The translations under genes were made by a program, and so were the position numbers. Of a stretch of 64,000 nt of DNA, positions 10,165 to 19,363 are shown in pieces. Position 1 is the first letter of the stretch. Every line of letters begins with the position of its first letter. The DNA lies in contig NZ_AFJI01000113.1 of assembly GCF_000264785.1 (NCBI RefSeq), positions 98,484-162,483 of the forward strand. The letters run 5' to 3'. The stretch comes from Edwardsiella ictaluri ATCC 33202. GTDB taxonomy: Bacteria > Pseudomonadota > Gammaproteobacteria > Enterobacterales > Enterobacteriaceae. The notes beneath the pieces were generated by a model. That model ran no database searches and was not told the origin of the DNA. It was given only the letters and a program-made list of their open reading frames with translations.

Positions 10165-13100
10165 ATGACTCACGGCGTGTTATTACGGCCATGCAAGGGT
10201 GTTGCCCTTTGGCGCGTTATTATTGTCACTCTGCTGTTTTCCCTGCTCTTTTGCAGCGCTCTGGCGCGGGCGCAGAGCGGTGATATCGATTCGTACACTG
10301 AGGTGCAAAATCAGATCGATGCCCTGAATCGGCAGAAGAGCCTGTCGGCCAGCGATAAGCTGGTGCTGCAGGATCTTAACCAAACCCTGGACTATCTGGA
10401 TGGCATTGAGCGCTATCGCAAAGAGAGCCAGCAGCTGAAACAGCAGGTGCAGCAGGCGCCGGGAAAACTGAACCAGGCACTGGCCGGACTGGAGGCACTG
10501 CAACGCAGCAGCGATGCGGCTGATGAGGCCAACTTTTCTGCCATGAGTTCCCGCCAGCTGCAGAGTCAGTGGGATGATACCCTGTCCGAGCTGAAGCAGA
10601 CACAGGATGACCTGGCCTCCTACAGCAGTCAGTTGATCGCCCTGCAGACCCAGCCGGAGCGTGCCCAGGCCTCCATGATGACCAGCTCCCAGCAAATTCA
10701 GCAGATCCGTAATACCCTGGCAGAAGGCGCCCAGCTGCGTGCCAGTCAGCGTAACATGCTGAATACGGAGCTGGCGATGCTAAACCAGTCCCTGGATTAC
10801 CAGCAGCAGAGCCTCGGGGACAACACCACCCTGCAGGATGTACTGCAAAAGCAGCGCGATTATGCCAGCGCCTGTATTACCAAGCTGGAGCGCCGCGTAC
10901 AGCTGATCCGCCAGGCGGGCTATAGCAAGCAGCTGATTCAGTCTGAAAAAACGGCCAGAGAGGCGATCAATCCCGACGATGCGGCCCAGGACTTTACCCA
11001 CAATCCACTGATCGCCAAAGAACTGGAGATAAACCGCGCGCTGAGCCAGCGGCTGATCGACGCCACGGAAAAGACCAATGCGCTGGTACAGGAGAATATC
11101 CGGGTTAAAAACTGGCTTGACCGTTCGCTGCAGGCCGAACGTAATCTGAAAGAGCAGATCTCGGTGCTGAAGGGCAGTCTGCTGCTGTCGCGTATTCTTT
11201 ACCAGCAGCAGCAGAAGCTGCCAACGGAAAAGCTGAGCAACGATGTGGCGGCGCAGGTGGCCGATTTGCGCGTGGCCCAGTTTGATATCAACGCTCAGCG
11301 CGATGCCCTGAGTCAAAGCAGCGACTATGTGGCGGCGCTGCAGACCGACAGCAAGGAAATACTGAGTGATGAGGCGATCACGGCGCTGGAGGATCTGGTC
11401 GATACACGCCGGGATCTGCTGGATAAGCTGAACAAACAGCTGGGCAGTGAGCTGACGCTGGCCATCAGCCTGCAGATCAATCAGCAGCAGCTGCGCAATG
11501 TGAATGATTACCTGCAGCATACCCTGACCCAGCAGATCTTTTGGGTCAGCAGCAATAAACCGATGAACCTGGCCTGGTTTATCGGACTGCCCGCGGCGCT
11601 GCATACCCAAGCGGCGAACCTGCACATTGACTTCAAACCGGCGCAGCTGCTGGAGGGCTTTATCAGCTCGCTGTATCTGTTCATTCCCCTGCTTATCGGC
11701 ACCGGGTTACTGCTGTGGCGCCGTCGTGCCATCAACGCCCGCCTGGATAAGCTGGGCGATGAGGTGGGGCAGCTGAAGCGGGACGGACAGCTGCATACGC
11801 CGGAGGCCATCCTGCTGAATATCCTGCGTGGGCTGCCGGGAACGCTGCTGCTGCTGGCCGTGGGGGTGATGTTCTACCATACCGAAACTCAGATAAGCGG
11901 TCTGCTGTGGGTCATGTCTCTGCGCTTCTCGCTGTTTTGGCTGATCATCAGTACCACCTATCGCCTGATTTCACCGGGGGGGATCTCTGAGCGCCACTTT
12001 AACGTACCGCCGCTGGTCTGCGCCCATTACCGTCGTATGGTCCGGCGGCTGGGCTTCACCCTGATCCCGCTGATGGTGTGGTGCGTGATCGGGGAGAAAT
12101 TACCGCTGCAGCTGAACGAGGATGTGATCGGGCAGGTGGTGATTCTGATCACCCTGGCATTGTTGACGGTGTTTGTCTTTCCGTTGTGCCGCGATGCCTG
12201 GCGGGAGAAAAACTCCCATAGCGTACGTCTGGTGCTGGTGACCCTGCTGGCGATCGCGCCGCTGATCCTGATGATCCTGACGGCCTGTGGTTATTTCTAT
12301 ACCGCCCTGCGTCTGGGTACCCGCTGGATAGAGAGCCTGTACCTGATGTTGCTGTGGGCCGTGGTCTACTCCACGGTGCTGCGCGGTCTGAGCGTGGCGG
12401 CCCGCCGTCTGGCCTATCGCCGCGCGCTGGCGCGCCGCCAGCAGAACGCCGCCGGCGCCTCGCGCGAGGGGGCTGAGGGGCTGGAGACGATCGAAGAGCC
12501 GCCCCTGGCCATCGATCAGATCAATACCCAGTCCCTGCGTCTGACCACGATGGTGCTGTTTTTGATCTTTGGCTGCGTGCTGTACTGGATTTGGGCCGAT
12601 CTGTTTACGGTGATCTCCTATCTCGACAGCATTACCCTGTGGCACTACAACAGCGGCAGCGGCGCCAGCCAGATAACCCAGGCGGTGACGCTGGGCAACC
12701 TGCTGTTTGCCATGATGACGGTGGTGGTGGCCTATATCATGATGCGTAACTTGCCCGGTCTGCTGGAGGTGTTGGTACTGTCGCGTCTGCAGCTGCGTCA
12801 GGGTGCGTCCTATGCGATCACCACCATCCTGACCTATACGATTATCAGCGTCGGGGTGATTATCTTCTTCGGCTCGCTGGGCATCTCCTGGGATAAGCTG
12901 CAGTGGATGGCTGCCGCGTTGTCGGTGGGCCTCGGCTTTGGACTGAACGAGATCTTCGGTAACTTTATCGCCGGCCTGATCATTCTGTTTGAGCGACCGG
13001 TCCGTATCGGAGACACCATCACCATCGGCTCCTACTCCGGCTCGGTGAATAAGATCCGTATCCGTGCGACCACCATCACCGACTTCGATCGTAAAGAGGT

Positions 13101-13527
13101 GATCATTCCCAACAAGGCTTTTGTGACCGAGCGGCTGATTAACTGGTCGCTGACGGATACGGTGACCCGGGTGCTGATCAAGGTCGGCGTGGCCTATGGT
13201 TCGGATCTGGATAAAGTTCGGGAGCTCCTGCTGCAGGCGGCGGGTGAGAACCCGCGGGTGATGGTGGAGCCGGAGCCGCAGGTCTTCTTCCTGGCCTTTG
13301 GCGCCAGCACGCTGGATCATGAGATGCGGCTGTATGTGCGCGAACTGCGCGATCGTAGCTATGTGGTGGATGAACTGAACCGTCGCATCGATCAGCTGTG
13401 CCGAGAGAACGATATCAACATCGCCTTTAACCAGCTGGAGGTGTACCTGCATAACCCGCAGGGCAATGAGGTACAAGAGGTGAGGCGTACGCTGACGGAT
13501 CCGCGCCCTGACTCACTGATGGCCTGA
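10165..13527 (+). CDS. mscK: Potassium-dependent mechanosensitive channel MscK (KefA)
   Basis: Large MscS-superfamily channel that opens under osmotic downshock. The 1120-aa product begins with a signal peptide (residues 1 to about 36, ending ALARAQ). A long helical periplasmic domain rich in Gln and Leu (to about residue 480) follows, then a cluster of transmembrane helices. The MscS core is near residues 900-1000: the pore helix segment LSVGLGFGLNEIFGNFIAGLIILFERPVRIGD, and NKIRIRATTITDFDRKEVIIPNKAF, typical of MscS beta domains. Position after acrR and before rsmS matches E. coli. Confidence 0.95.
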   Translation: MTHGVLLRPCKGVALWRVIIVTLLFSLLFCSALARAQSGDIDSYTEVQNQIDALNRQKSLSASDKLVLQDLNQTLDYLDGIERYRKESQQLKQQVQQAPGKLNQALAGLEALQRSSDAADEANFSAMSSRQLQSQWDDTLSELKQTQDDLASYSSQLIALQTQPERAQASMMTSSQQIQQIRNTLAEGAQLRASQRNMLNTELAMLNQSLDYQQQSLGDNTTLQDVLQKQRDYASACITKLERRVQLIRQAGYSKQLIQSEKTAREAINPDDAAQDFTHNPLIAKELEINRALSQRLIDATEKTNALVQENIRVKNWLDRSLQAERNLKEQISVLKGSLLLSRILYQQQQKLPTEKLSNDVAAQVADLRVAQFDINAQRDALSQSSDYVAALQTDSKEILSDEAITALEDLVDTRRDLLDKLNKQLGSELTLAISLQINQQQLRNVNDYLQHTLTQQIFWVSSNKPMNLAWFIGLPAALHTQAANLHIDFKPAQLLEGFISSLYLFIPLLIGTGLLLWRRRAINARLDKLGDEVGQLKRDGQLHTPEAILLNILRGLPGTLLLLAVGVMFYHTETQISGLLWVMSLRFSLFWLIISTTYRLISPGGISERHFNVPPLVCAHYRRMVRRLGFTLIPLMVWCVIGEKLPLQLNEDVIGQVVILITLALLTVFVFPLCRDAWREKNSHSVRLVLVTLLAIAPLILMILTACGYFYTALRLGTRWIESLYLMLLWAVVYSTVLRGLSVAARRLAYRRALARRQQNAAGASREGAEGLETIEEPPLAIDQINTQSLRLTTMVLFLIFGCVLYWIWADLFTVISYLDSITLWHYNSGSGASQITQAVTLGNLLFAMMTVVVAYIMMRNLPGLLEVLVLSRLQLRQGASYAITTILTYTIISVGVIIFFGSLGISWDKLQWMAAALSVGLGFGLNEIFGNFIAGLIILFERPVRIGDTITIGSYSGSVNKIRIRATTITDFDRKEVIIPNKAFVTERLINWSLTDTVTRVLIKVGVAYGSDLDKVRELLLQAAGENPRVMVEPEPQVFFLAFGASTLDHEMRLYVRELRDRSYVVDELNRRIDQLCRENDINIAFNQLEVYLHNPQGNEVQEVRRTLTDPRPDSLMA

Positions 13528-13568
13528 TGGACGGACGATCGGGCGGTGGGTGCTATGCACCACCGCTG

Positions 13569-13733
13569 CTATCCGCTGTGTGCAGGGCTGGCCTGCGCCA
13601 GTTTCTGCCGGTAGTCGCGCAGGACGATCTCCAGCGCCGCCAGTGCGGTGTGCGCGGGAACAGCGTTACTCTCCAGCAGGTAAATCAAATCGACGGCCAG
13701 CTTGACCTCGTCGCTTGCTTGCTCCAGTGACAT
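13569..13733 (-). CDS. rsmS: RsmS (YbaM) small replication-fork/ncRNA-associated protein
   Basis: A 54-aa ORF on the minus strand reads [20 protein letters not shown], then [17 protein letters not shown], colinear with E. coli YbaM/RsmS (53 aa), which lies in the same place between mscK and priC. The start ATG has GGAG a few bases upstream. Its biochemical role is poorly known; the name comes from a link to pectate lyase/rsmB phenotypes in Pectobacterium. It is convergent with mscK. Confidence 0.88.
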   Translation of the reverse strand: MSLEQASDEVKLAVDLIYLLESNAVPAHTALAALEIVLRDYRQKLAQASPAHSG

Positions 13734-13741
13734 GGGGCTCC

Positions 13742-13993
13742 TTATGATCGGATCTTACGGTAAATAAACAGCACCAGCATCGCACCAATCACCGACATAA
13801 TCAGGCTTTTTAGATTGAAGCCAGCAGTGATATTCATATGAAACAGCAGGTTGCCGAAATAGCCGCCGAGCAGGGCGCCGACGATGCCCAGCGCCACGGT
13901 CATGATAATTCCCCCATCATCCCGGCCCGGCATCAGCCATTTCGCCATTATTCCGACGATAAGTCCCAGTACAACCCACGCAATGATACCCAT
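13742..13993 (-). CDS. GlsB/YeaQ/YmgE-family small membrane protein
   Basis: An 83-aa, very hydrophobic protein with three predicted transmembrane segments (about residues 3-18, 28-49 and 60-78). It has the family pattern [14 protein letters not shown], then [21 protein letters not shown]. These transglycosylase-associated or stress-induced proteins have no proven enzymatic function despite the label. It lies just upstream of rsmS in the same direction; E. coli has no such gene at this place. Confidence 0.88.
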   Translation of the reverse strand: MGIIAWVVLGLIVGIMAKWLMPGRDDGGIIMTVALGIVGALLGGYFGNLLFHMNITAGFNLKSLIMSVIGAMLVLFIYRKIRS

Positions 13994-14070
13994 GGTACAT
14001 GCTCCTGCATAGGTGATGGGCCGACCCCCTGTGCGGCCACCTTAATCCAGTATAGGTAAGGCGTAGGCGC

Positions 14071-14610
14071 TCAGCGAAATCCGTTTTCACGGTGTTCGAT
14101 CTGCTTTTCGATCCGCCGCAGCGCCTGGCGGCAGCGCTGCAGCCGTCCCTCCATGGCAGCCAGTTCGCGCTGGATCTGCTGCTGCTGGGCCAGGGTCTGG
14201 CAGGCGGCCAGGCGCAGCTCGCGCTCACGCACCATGGTTTGCAGACGCCGCTCATAGTCCTGGTGGCGCGCCAGCTCCTGGTACAGATCGCCCGCGCTCT
14301 CCGCCCGCTGCGGCTCTTGTCGCCGCAGCGTCTGGGTGGCCTGCTCGCGCTGTAGGGCGGCCATCTGAGCCAGCAGACGCTCGGCGAGAAAGGCGACCTG
14401 CTGGCGCTGCCCGGCGCCGACGGCGCGCTGCAGGGCGGTGAAGTTATCCCGGGTCTCCTGCAGATAGTCTTTCAGCCGGGTACCGTGGGTCAGGAACAGC
14501 GCCCGATCGAAGCGTGAGCGGGCGGCGGGCTGTTCGGCCAGCGGCGCCAGCGCCTGAGCCAGCCGCTGCAGGCGCTGCTCGAGCTGGTTGAGCATCTGTT
14601 GACTCGACAT
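14071..14610 (-). CDS. priC: Primosomal replication protein PriC
   Basis: Restart protein that loads DnaB onto stalled forks with leading-strand gaps. The 179-aa sequence is rich in Gln, Arg and Leu and almost entirely helical, as in the PriC family (E. coli 175 aa). It has LEQRLQRLAQALAPLAEQPA at the N-terminus, SRFDRALFLTHGTRLKDYLQET in the middle and a basic C-terminal helix (RQALRRIEKQIEHRENG). The neighbourhood rsmS-priC-ybaN-apt is the E. coli order. Confidence 0.92.
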   Translation of the reverse strand: MSSQQMLNQLEQRLQRLAQALAPLAEQPAARSRFDRALFLTHGTRLKDYLQETRDNFTALQRAVGAGQRQQVAFLAERLLAQMAALQREQATQTLRRQEPQRAESAGDLYQELARHQDYERRLQTMVRERELRLAACQTLAQQQQIQRELAAMEGRLQRCRQALRRIEKQIEHRENGFR

Positions 14611-14680
14611 AACCTACCTTTAAATGATAGTAACCATAGCGCATGGTACTGGAGCGGCAGGGAGCGGAGCAAGCCAGAGA

Positions 14681-15059
14681 ATGAAACGCATGATATTAAT
14701 GGCGCTGGGGTGGATAGCCTTTTCCCTGGGCTGTCTGGGCGTTGTGCTGCCGCTGCTGCCGACGACCCCCTTTCTGCTGCTGGCGGCGGCCTGTTTTGCC
14801 CGTTCGTCTCCGCGCTTTCATCACTGGCTGCTATACCGCGCCTGGTGCGGCGGCTACTTACGTCACTGGCAACAGCACCGCGGCCTGCCGCCGCGCGCGC
14901 CGACGCGCGGCGATCCTGCTGCTGGCGAGCTTTTCCCTCTCCCTGTGGCTGGTGGAGAGCAGCTGGCTGCGCCTGTTGCTGCTGATGCTGTTGGCTGCAC
15001 TGCTGCTGCTGCTGTGGCGACTGCCGGTTATTGATGTACCGCAAGAAAAAAGCCCTTAA
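14681..15059 (+). pseudogene. ybaN: ybaN, inner-membrane DUF454 protein, with a one-base frameshift
   Basis: The first frame (from ATG 14681) reads [17 protein letters not shown], then [20 protein letters not shown], up to [16 protein letters not shown], colinear with E. coli YbaN. After about 14900 the similarity moves to another frame, giving [20 protein letters not shown] and ending [13 protein letters not shown]. The span is 379 nt; removal of one base gives exactly 125 codons plus stop, the E. coli length. The shift lies in a GC-repeat (CCGCCGCGCGCGCCGACGCG), so a sequencing or slippage error cannot be excluded. As written the protein is broken. Confidence 0.85.
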
Positions 15060-15229
15060 TCCGGCGATGTCGGTTGCAATTTTCCGGCGGTTTGCATAAA
15101 TTTGAACGTTTTCGTGCGCGGGTTACCTCCCTGTTCCGAGGGCGACGGCGATTAATGTCGGGCCATGTTTGGGGGGGATTGCAGGTGGCTTGCGTTAGCC
15201 CGGACCCGGTGTTTATCAGGCAACAAGTT

Positions 15230-15781
15230 ATGACCGCTACAGCACAACAACTCGAATTCCTTAAACAAAATATTAAGACCATCCCTGACTACCCTAAGCC
15301 AGGTATCCTTTTCCGTGACGTGACCAGTCTGCTGGAAAAGCCCGACGCCTATGCTCTGAGTATCGAGCTGCTGGCGGCGCGTTACCGTGCCGCCGGGATC
15401 ACTAAGGTGGTGGGAACGGAAGCGCGTGGCTTTCTGTTCGGCGCTCCGGTAGCACTGGCGCTGGGCGTGGGTTTTGTGCCGGTGCGTAAGCCGGGTAAAC
15501 TGCCGCGGGCGACGTTGGCGGAAAGCTATGCACTGGAGTACGGCACCGATACGTTGGAGATCCATCAGGATGCCATTGACGCGAACGATCGCGTACTGAT
15601 GGTGGATGATTTGCTGGCGACCGGCGGCACTATCGAGGCGACGACCCGCCTGATCCGCCGCCTGGGCGGCGTGGTACACGACGCGGCGTTTATCATCGAC
15701 TTGCCTGCGCTGGGCGGTGAGGCACGCCTGGAGGCGATGAATATTAACTGCTACAGCCTGGTCTCCTTCGACGGACATTAA
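15230..15781 (+). CDS. apt: Adenine phosphoribosyltransferase
   Basis: Salvages adenine to AMP using PRPP. The start at 15230 gives 183 aa, the E. coli length, beginning [20 protein letters not shown]; the open frame upstream has no family similarity. Key features are [14 protein letters not shown], the flexible loop [13 protein letters not shown] and the PRPP-binding motif [13 protein letters not shown]. It is followed by a hairpin terminator and then dnaX. Confidence 0.97.
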   Translation: MTATAQQLEFLKQNIKTIPDYPKPGILFRDVTSLLEKPDAYALSIELLAARYRAAGITKVVGTEARGFLFGAPVALALGVGFVPVRKPGKLPRATLAESYALEYGTDTLEIHQDAIDANDRVLMVDDLLATGGTIEATTRLIRRLGGVVHDAAFIIDLPALGGEARLEAMNINCYSLVSFDGH

Positions 15782-15810
15782 TCTGTAGCGTGCGTCATAC
15801 GCTATCTCTC

Positions 15811-15845
15811 CGGGCCATCGCCAGTGCGGTGGCCCGGCTGTTTTT
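15811..15845 (+). terminator. Probable terminator between apt and dnaX
   Basis: An 11-bp stem CGGGCCATCGC/GCGGTGGCCCG (one G-U pair) with a CAGT loop, then GCTGTTTTT. It lies 30 bases after the apt stop codon. Confidence 0.65.
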
Positions 15846-16018
15846 GCCGCCGCCCGGCGGCGGAATAAAGTGATGGGTATTGTGACAACTACTGTTACAA
15901 TGATCAGAGGATCGGGGCAGGCGGGCGCCAGTGCCCGTCCCATGCCATCAGTCTGACGCCGCTGGCCGTCTGTGGGACGGCTGGCGAATTTTCTTATTCT
16001 ATCAGCGACGAATCATCA

Positions 16019-17977
16019 ATGAGCTACCAGGTTCTCGCCCGCAAGTGGCGTCCACAAACCTTTGCTGACGTCGTGGGTCAGGAGCATGTCCTGACGGCAC
16101 TGGCAAACGGGCTCTCTCTGGGCCGTATTCACCATGCCTATCTGTTTTCCGGTACCCGCGGGGTCGGCAAGACCAGTATCGCCCGTCTGTTGGCCAAGGG
16201 GCTGAACTGTGAAACCGGGATCACCGCCACGCCGTGCGGCGTCTGCGACAACTGTCGGGAGATCGAGCAGGGGCGTTTTGTCGACCTGCTGGAGATCGAT
16301 GCTGCCTCGCGCACCAAGGTCGAAGACACGCGTGACCTGCTGGATAACGTGCAGTATGCCCCGGCGCGCGGTCGGTTCAAGGTCTACCTGATCGACGAAG
16401 TCCACATGCTGTCGCGCCACAGCTTCAACGCGCTGTTGAAAACGCTGGAGGAGCCGCCGCCGCACGTCAAGTTTCTGCTGGCTACCACCGATCCACAGAA
16501 GCTGCCGGTCACCATCCTGTCGCGCTGTCTGCAGTTTCATCTGCGTGCGCTGGATCATGAGCAGATCCGGGCGCAGCTGGAGAAAATCGCCCATGCCGAG
16601 GCCCTGACGGCGGAGCCGCGGGCGCTACAGCTGCTGGCACGCGCCGCCGAAGGCAGCATGCGTGATGCTCTGAGCCTGATGGATCAGGCGATCGCCATGG
16701 GGCAGGGGCAGATTACCGCCGATACCGTCAGCCAGATGCTGGGAACGCTGGATGATGAGCAGCCCCTGGCGCTGATCGAGGCGCTGACCGCGGCGGATGG
16801 CGCGCTGGTGATGGCGCGGGTAGAGCAGGCCGCCGGGCGCGGCGTGGACTGGGAGAACCTGCTGGTCGAGATGCTGGCGCTGCTGCACCGGGTTGCGATG
16901 CTACAGCTGCTGCCCAGCGCGCTGGACAGCCAGTTCGCGGCGGTAGAACCGCGTCTGCGTGAGCTGGCGCGGATGCTGCCGCCGGCGGACCTGCAGCTGT
17001 TTTACCAGATTATCCTCAACGGCCGTAAAGAGCTGGCCTTTGCGCCGGACCGGCGCATGGGGGCTGAAATGACCCTGCTGCGTGCGCTGGCCTTTCATCC
17101 TAAGGCGGTGATTGCCGAGCTGAGCTCCGCGCCGTCAGCGGTGCAGGGCAGCGATATCCTCACGGTCTCCGCCGCGGCGGTGCAGGGCGTCGTGTCGCCG
17201 GCGCCCGAGCCGACTGTGATGCTTCAGACAGTGAATGTACCGGCGGCGGGCGCCGTGCCGGAGAGCACTGCGCAGCTATTACAGGCCCGCTCACGCCTGC
17301 GGCAAAAGGCCGCCGGAGGGAGTGAGCCAAAAAAGAGTGAGCCGGCGGCACTGCAGCGTGCGCAGCCGGCCTCTTCAGCGCTGGAGCGTCTGGCCAGCAT
17401 AAGCGAACGGGGTCAGCAGAAGATCGCGTCGGCGGAGCAAGAGCAGGCGTCGGCGCGTAAAGAGGCTTATCGCTGGAAGGCACAGAACCGCCCCGTAGAG
17501 AAAAAGGCGCCCAAGACGACGCCCAGGGCGTTGCGCAGCGCACTGGAGCATGAGAAAACGCCGGAGCTGGCGGAGCGCCTGGCGCAGGAGTCGCTGACGC
17601 GGGATGAGTGGGCCCGGGAGCTGAGTCAGCTGCGGCTGCCAAAGCTGGTGCAGCAGCTGGCGCTGAATGCGTTTCGTGAGCCCGCACCGGAGGGAAGTGT
17701 GCTTCTGCATTTACGTTCAGCCCAGCGTCATTTAAACTCCGCCTCTGCGCAGCAAATGCTGGCGCAGGCCCTGAGCGGCCACTATGGGCATCCGGTGGCT
17801 CTGAGCATTGTCGAGGATGACGATCCTCAACGACGCACGCCGCTGGAGTGGCGCCAGGCTATCTATGAAGAGAGTTTGGCGCAGGCCCGCGCATCGATTG
17901 CAGCGGATGGCAATATCCAGACCCTGCGGCGTCTGTTCGATGCCGAGCTGGATGAAGAGAGCATCCGCCCCGTTTAA
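16019..17977 (+). CDS. dnaX: DNA polymerase III tau subunit (gamma by frameshift)
   Basis: Clamp-loader ATPase and replisome organiser. The 652-aa tau has Walker [10 protein letters not shown] at residues 45-53, the zinc cysteines C64, C73, C76 and C79, Walker [11 protein letters not shown] and sensor motif [16 protein letters not shown]. Domains I-III run to about residue 370, followed by the Ala/Pro-rich linker and the alpha- and DnaB-binding C-terminus. A slippery A-AAA-AAG heptamer at 17329-17335 would give a 440-aa gamma ending at the TGA at 17338. ybaB and recR follow, as in E. coli. Confidence 0.97.
   Translation: MSYQVLARKWRPQTFADVVGQEHVLTALANGLSLGRIHHAYLFSGTRGVGKTSIARLLAKGLNCETGITATPCGVCDNCREIEQGRFVDLLEIDAASRTKVEDTRDLLDNVQYAPARGRFKVYLIDEVHMLSRHSFNALLKTLEEPPPHVKFLLATTDPQKLPVTILSRCLQFHLRALDHEQIRAQLEKIAHAEALTAEPRALQLLARAAEGSMRDALSLMDQAIAMGQGQITADTVSQMLGTLDDEQPLALIEALTAADGALVMARVEQAAGRGVDWENLLVEMLALLHRVAMLQLLPSALDSQFAAVEPRLRELARMLPPADLQLFYQIILNGRKELAFAPDRRMGAEMTLLRALAFHPKAVIAELSSAPSAVQGSDILTVSAAAVQGVVSPAPEPTVMLQTVNVPAAGAVPESTAQLLQARSRLRQKAAGGSEPKKSEPAALQRAQPASSALERLASISERGQQKIASAEQEQASARKEAYRWKAQNRPVEKKAPKTTPRALRSALEHEKTPELAERLAQESLTRDEWARELSQLRLPKLVQQLALNAFREPAPEGSVLLHLRSAQRHLNSASAQQMLAQALSGHYGHPVALSIVEDDDPQRRTPLEWRQAIYEESLAQARASIAADGNIQTLRRLFDAELDEESIRPV
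17315..17372 (+). promoter_or_regulatory. Programmed -1 frameshift signal of dnaX
   Basis: A purine tract GGAGGGAG (17315-17322) acts as the internal Shine-Dalgarno element, followed by the in-frame slippery heptamer A AAA AAG (17329-17335). After a -1 shift the next codons are GAG then TGA, exactly as in E. coli. Downstream GAGCCGGC near 17341 can pair with GCCGGCCTC near 17371 as the stimulatory stem. Confidence 0.88.
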
Positions 17978-18021
17978 CCGCTGTGCCGCTGCGGCACGGC
18001 CCTACGAAAAGAGAGAACGCT

Positions 18022-18351
18022 ATGTTTGGTAAAGGCGGACTGGGTAACCTGATGAAACAGGCCCAGCAGATGCAGGAAAAAATGCAGAAGATGCAGGAAG
18101 AGATCGCCCTGGTCGAGGTGACCGGTGAATCTGGCGCCGGCCTGGTGAAGGTCACCATTAACGGCGCGCATAACTGCCGTCGCGTGGAGATCGATCCCAG
18201 TCTGATGGAAGACGATAAAGAGATGCTGGAGGATCTGGTCGCCGCTGCATTTAATGATGCCGCCCGTCGCATCGAAAGTGAGCAGAAAGAGCGTATGGCC
18301 TCTGTTTCCTCCGGTATGCAGCTGCCGCCGGGCTTCAAGATGCCGTTCTGA
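18022..18351 (+). CDS. ybaB: Nucleoid-associated protein YbaB (EbfC family)
   Basis: Dimeric DNA-binding protein of 109 aa, the E. coli length. It has the helical N-terminus [41 protein letters not shown], and the C-terminal [16 protein letters not shown]. The ATG at 18022 is preferred to an upstream in-frame ATG because it aligns with the family start and follows a GAGAG site. Its stop overlaps the recR start by one base (TGATG), so the two are translationally coupled. Confidence 0.96.
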   Translation: MFGKGGLGNLMKQAQQMQEKMQKMQEEIALVEVTGESGAGLVKVTINGAHNCRRVEIDPSLMEDDKEMLEDLVAAAFNDAARRIESEQKERMASVSSGMQLPPGFKMPF

Positions 18352-18956
18352 TGCAGACCAGCCCGCTTCTTGAATCGCTGATGGAGGCGCTGCGCTGCTT
18401 GCCCGGCGTCGGCCCAAAGTCGGCCCAGCGTATGGCGTTTCACCTGCTGCAGCGCGATCGCAGCGGAGGAATGCGTCTGGCGCAGGCGCTGACGCGCGCG
18501 ATGTCGGAGATCGGACACTGCCGGGACTGCCGCACCTTCACCGAGCAGGAGGTCTGTACTATCTGTACTAACGCGCGTCGGCGTGAGAATGGACAGATCT
18601 GCGTAGTGGAGAGCCCGGCGGATATTCATGCCATTGAGCAGACCGGGCAGTACTCTGGGCGCTATTTCGTGCTGATGGGGCACCTCTCTCCACTGGACGG
18701 TATCGGTCCACAGGATATTGGTCTGGACAGGCTGGAGGTGCGGCTGAGCCAAGAGGCGGTCAGCGAAGTGATCCTCGCCACTAACCCAACGGTTGAGGGT
18801 GAGGCGACTGCCAATTACATCGCGGAAATGTGTGCGGCGCACGGTGTGCTGGCCAGCCGAATCGCCCACGGCGTGCCGGTGGGGGGCGAGCTGGAGATGG
18901 TCGACGGTACCACTCTGTCCCACTCTTTGGCCGGGCGTCACCCGGTGACGCGCTGA
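18351..18956 (+). CDS. recR: Recombination mediator RecR
   Basis: Works with RecF and RecO to load RecA on SSB-coated gaps. It has 201 aa, as in E. coli. The helix-hairpin-helix [17 protein letters not shown] is at the N-terminus, the zinc finger [17 protein letters not shown] follows, then the Toprim domain ([16 protein letters not shown]) and the Walker-B-like tail. It is the last backbone gene before the IS-rich insertion: in E. coli htpG follows directly, here it is 12.4 kb away. Confidence 0.97.
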   Translation: MQTSPLLESLMEALRCLPGVGPKSAQRMAFHLLQRDRSGGMRLAQALTRAMSEIGHCRDCRTFTEQEVCTICTNARRRENGQICVVESPADIHAIEQTGQYSGRYFVLMGHLSPLDGIGPQDIGLDRLEVRLSQEAVSEVILATNPTVEGEATANYIAEMCAAHGVLASRIAHGVPVGGELEMVDGTTLSHSLAGRHPVTR

Positions 18957-18972
18957 TCCGCTGACGCCGCCA

Positions 18973-18998
18973 AGGGATACGCCGTCTGGCGTATCCCT
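18973..18998. other. Perfect hairpin after recR, no U-tract
   Basis: An 11-bp stem AGGGATACGCC/GGCGTATCCCT with a GTCT loop lies 17 bases after the recR stop. It is followed by ATCACG rather than a T-run, so it may be a weak terminator or mRNA-stabilising stem. It roughly marks the end of backbone sequence. Confidence 0.6.
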
Positions 18999-19090
18999 AT
19001 CACGATCTTCTGCCTGGCGGTATATCGGGGGTTATCCGCTGTTATGACCGCGTTCCCCCATACCATGCCTGACAGATTCCATTTAGGCAG

Positions 19091-19205
19091 TTTGCGCCAG
19101 GTGGGGCTGTATGCATGCCCTGTTCACTCCGGCTGCTGCGCCTTATCCGGTAACTATCGTCTTGAGTCCAACTCTGAAAGACACGGCAAAGCGCCATTGG
19201 TAACC
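19091..19205 (+). other. ColE1-type plasmid replication-region fragment (RNAII-like)
   Basis: The segment contains a run matching the RNAII/primer region of pBR322/ColE1 plasmids from about GCTGCGCCTTATCCGG through CTATCGTCTTGAGTCC, with flanking weaker matches (a GGGGCTGTATGCATG counterpart before, AAGACACGGC and CCATTGGTAAC after). It is far too short to be a functional origin; no RNAI, rom or replication start is visible. An overlapping 88-aa open frame (19044-19310) is not a real gene. It is interpreted as a scrap of a native ColE1-type plasmid. Confidence 0.8.
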
Positions 19206-19237
19206 GAAATGTACGGGAGATATTTGGAAGAGCTCAT

Positions 19238-19351
19238 GCTAACAATCCCGTCATCAAACACAAAACCGGGTTACTCAATCTGGCTGATGAAGGTGGTGTG
19301 GATATGCTGATTAACCGTAGCCGATGAGCGCCAAATCTCAAAAATCGTACT
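19238..19351 (+). pseudogene. IS481-family transposase, N-terminal remnant
   Basis: Read from 19238, the frame gives NNPVIKHKTGLLNLADE directly joined to GGVDMLINRSR, a stop, then APNLKNR. Intact IS481 transposases have the same segments but with a helix-turn-helix stretch (about 20-25 residues) between them. So this is the N-terminal region with an internal deletion and a nonsense codon. A later part of the same kind of transposase is found on the opposite strand at 24302-24580. Confidence 0.7.
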
Positions 19352-19363
19352 ATACATGTTCAG

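Noticed and set aside
12100..13476. 458-aa open frame on the minus strand inside mscK
   Set aside because: Antisense to a well-supported gene; composition (His, Gln, Arg rich) is typical of a shadow frame.
13543..13566. Hairpin GCGGTGG/CCACCGC after mscK
   Set aside because: No T-run on either strand and it overlaps the edge of rsmS; not enough to call a terminator.
19044..19310. 88-aa frame after recR
   Set aside because: It spans the ColE1-like scrap and the IS481 fragment; its peptide matches neither family.
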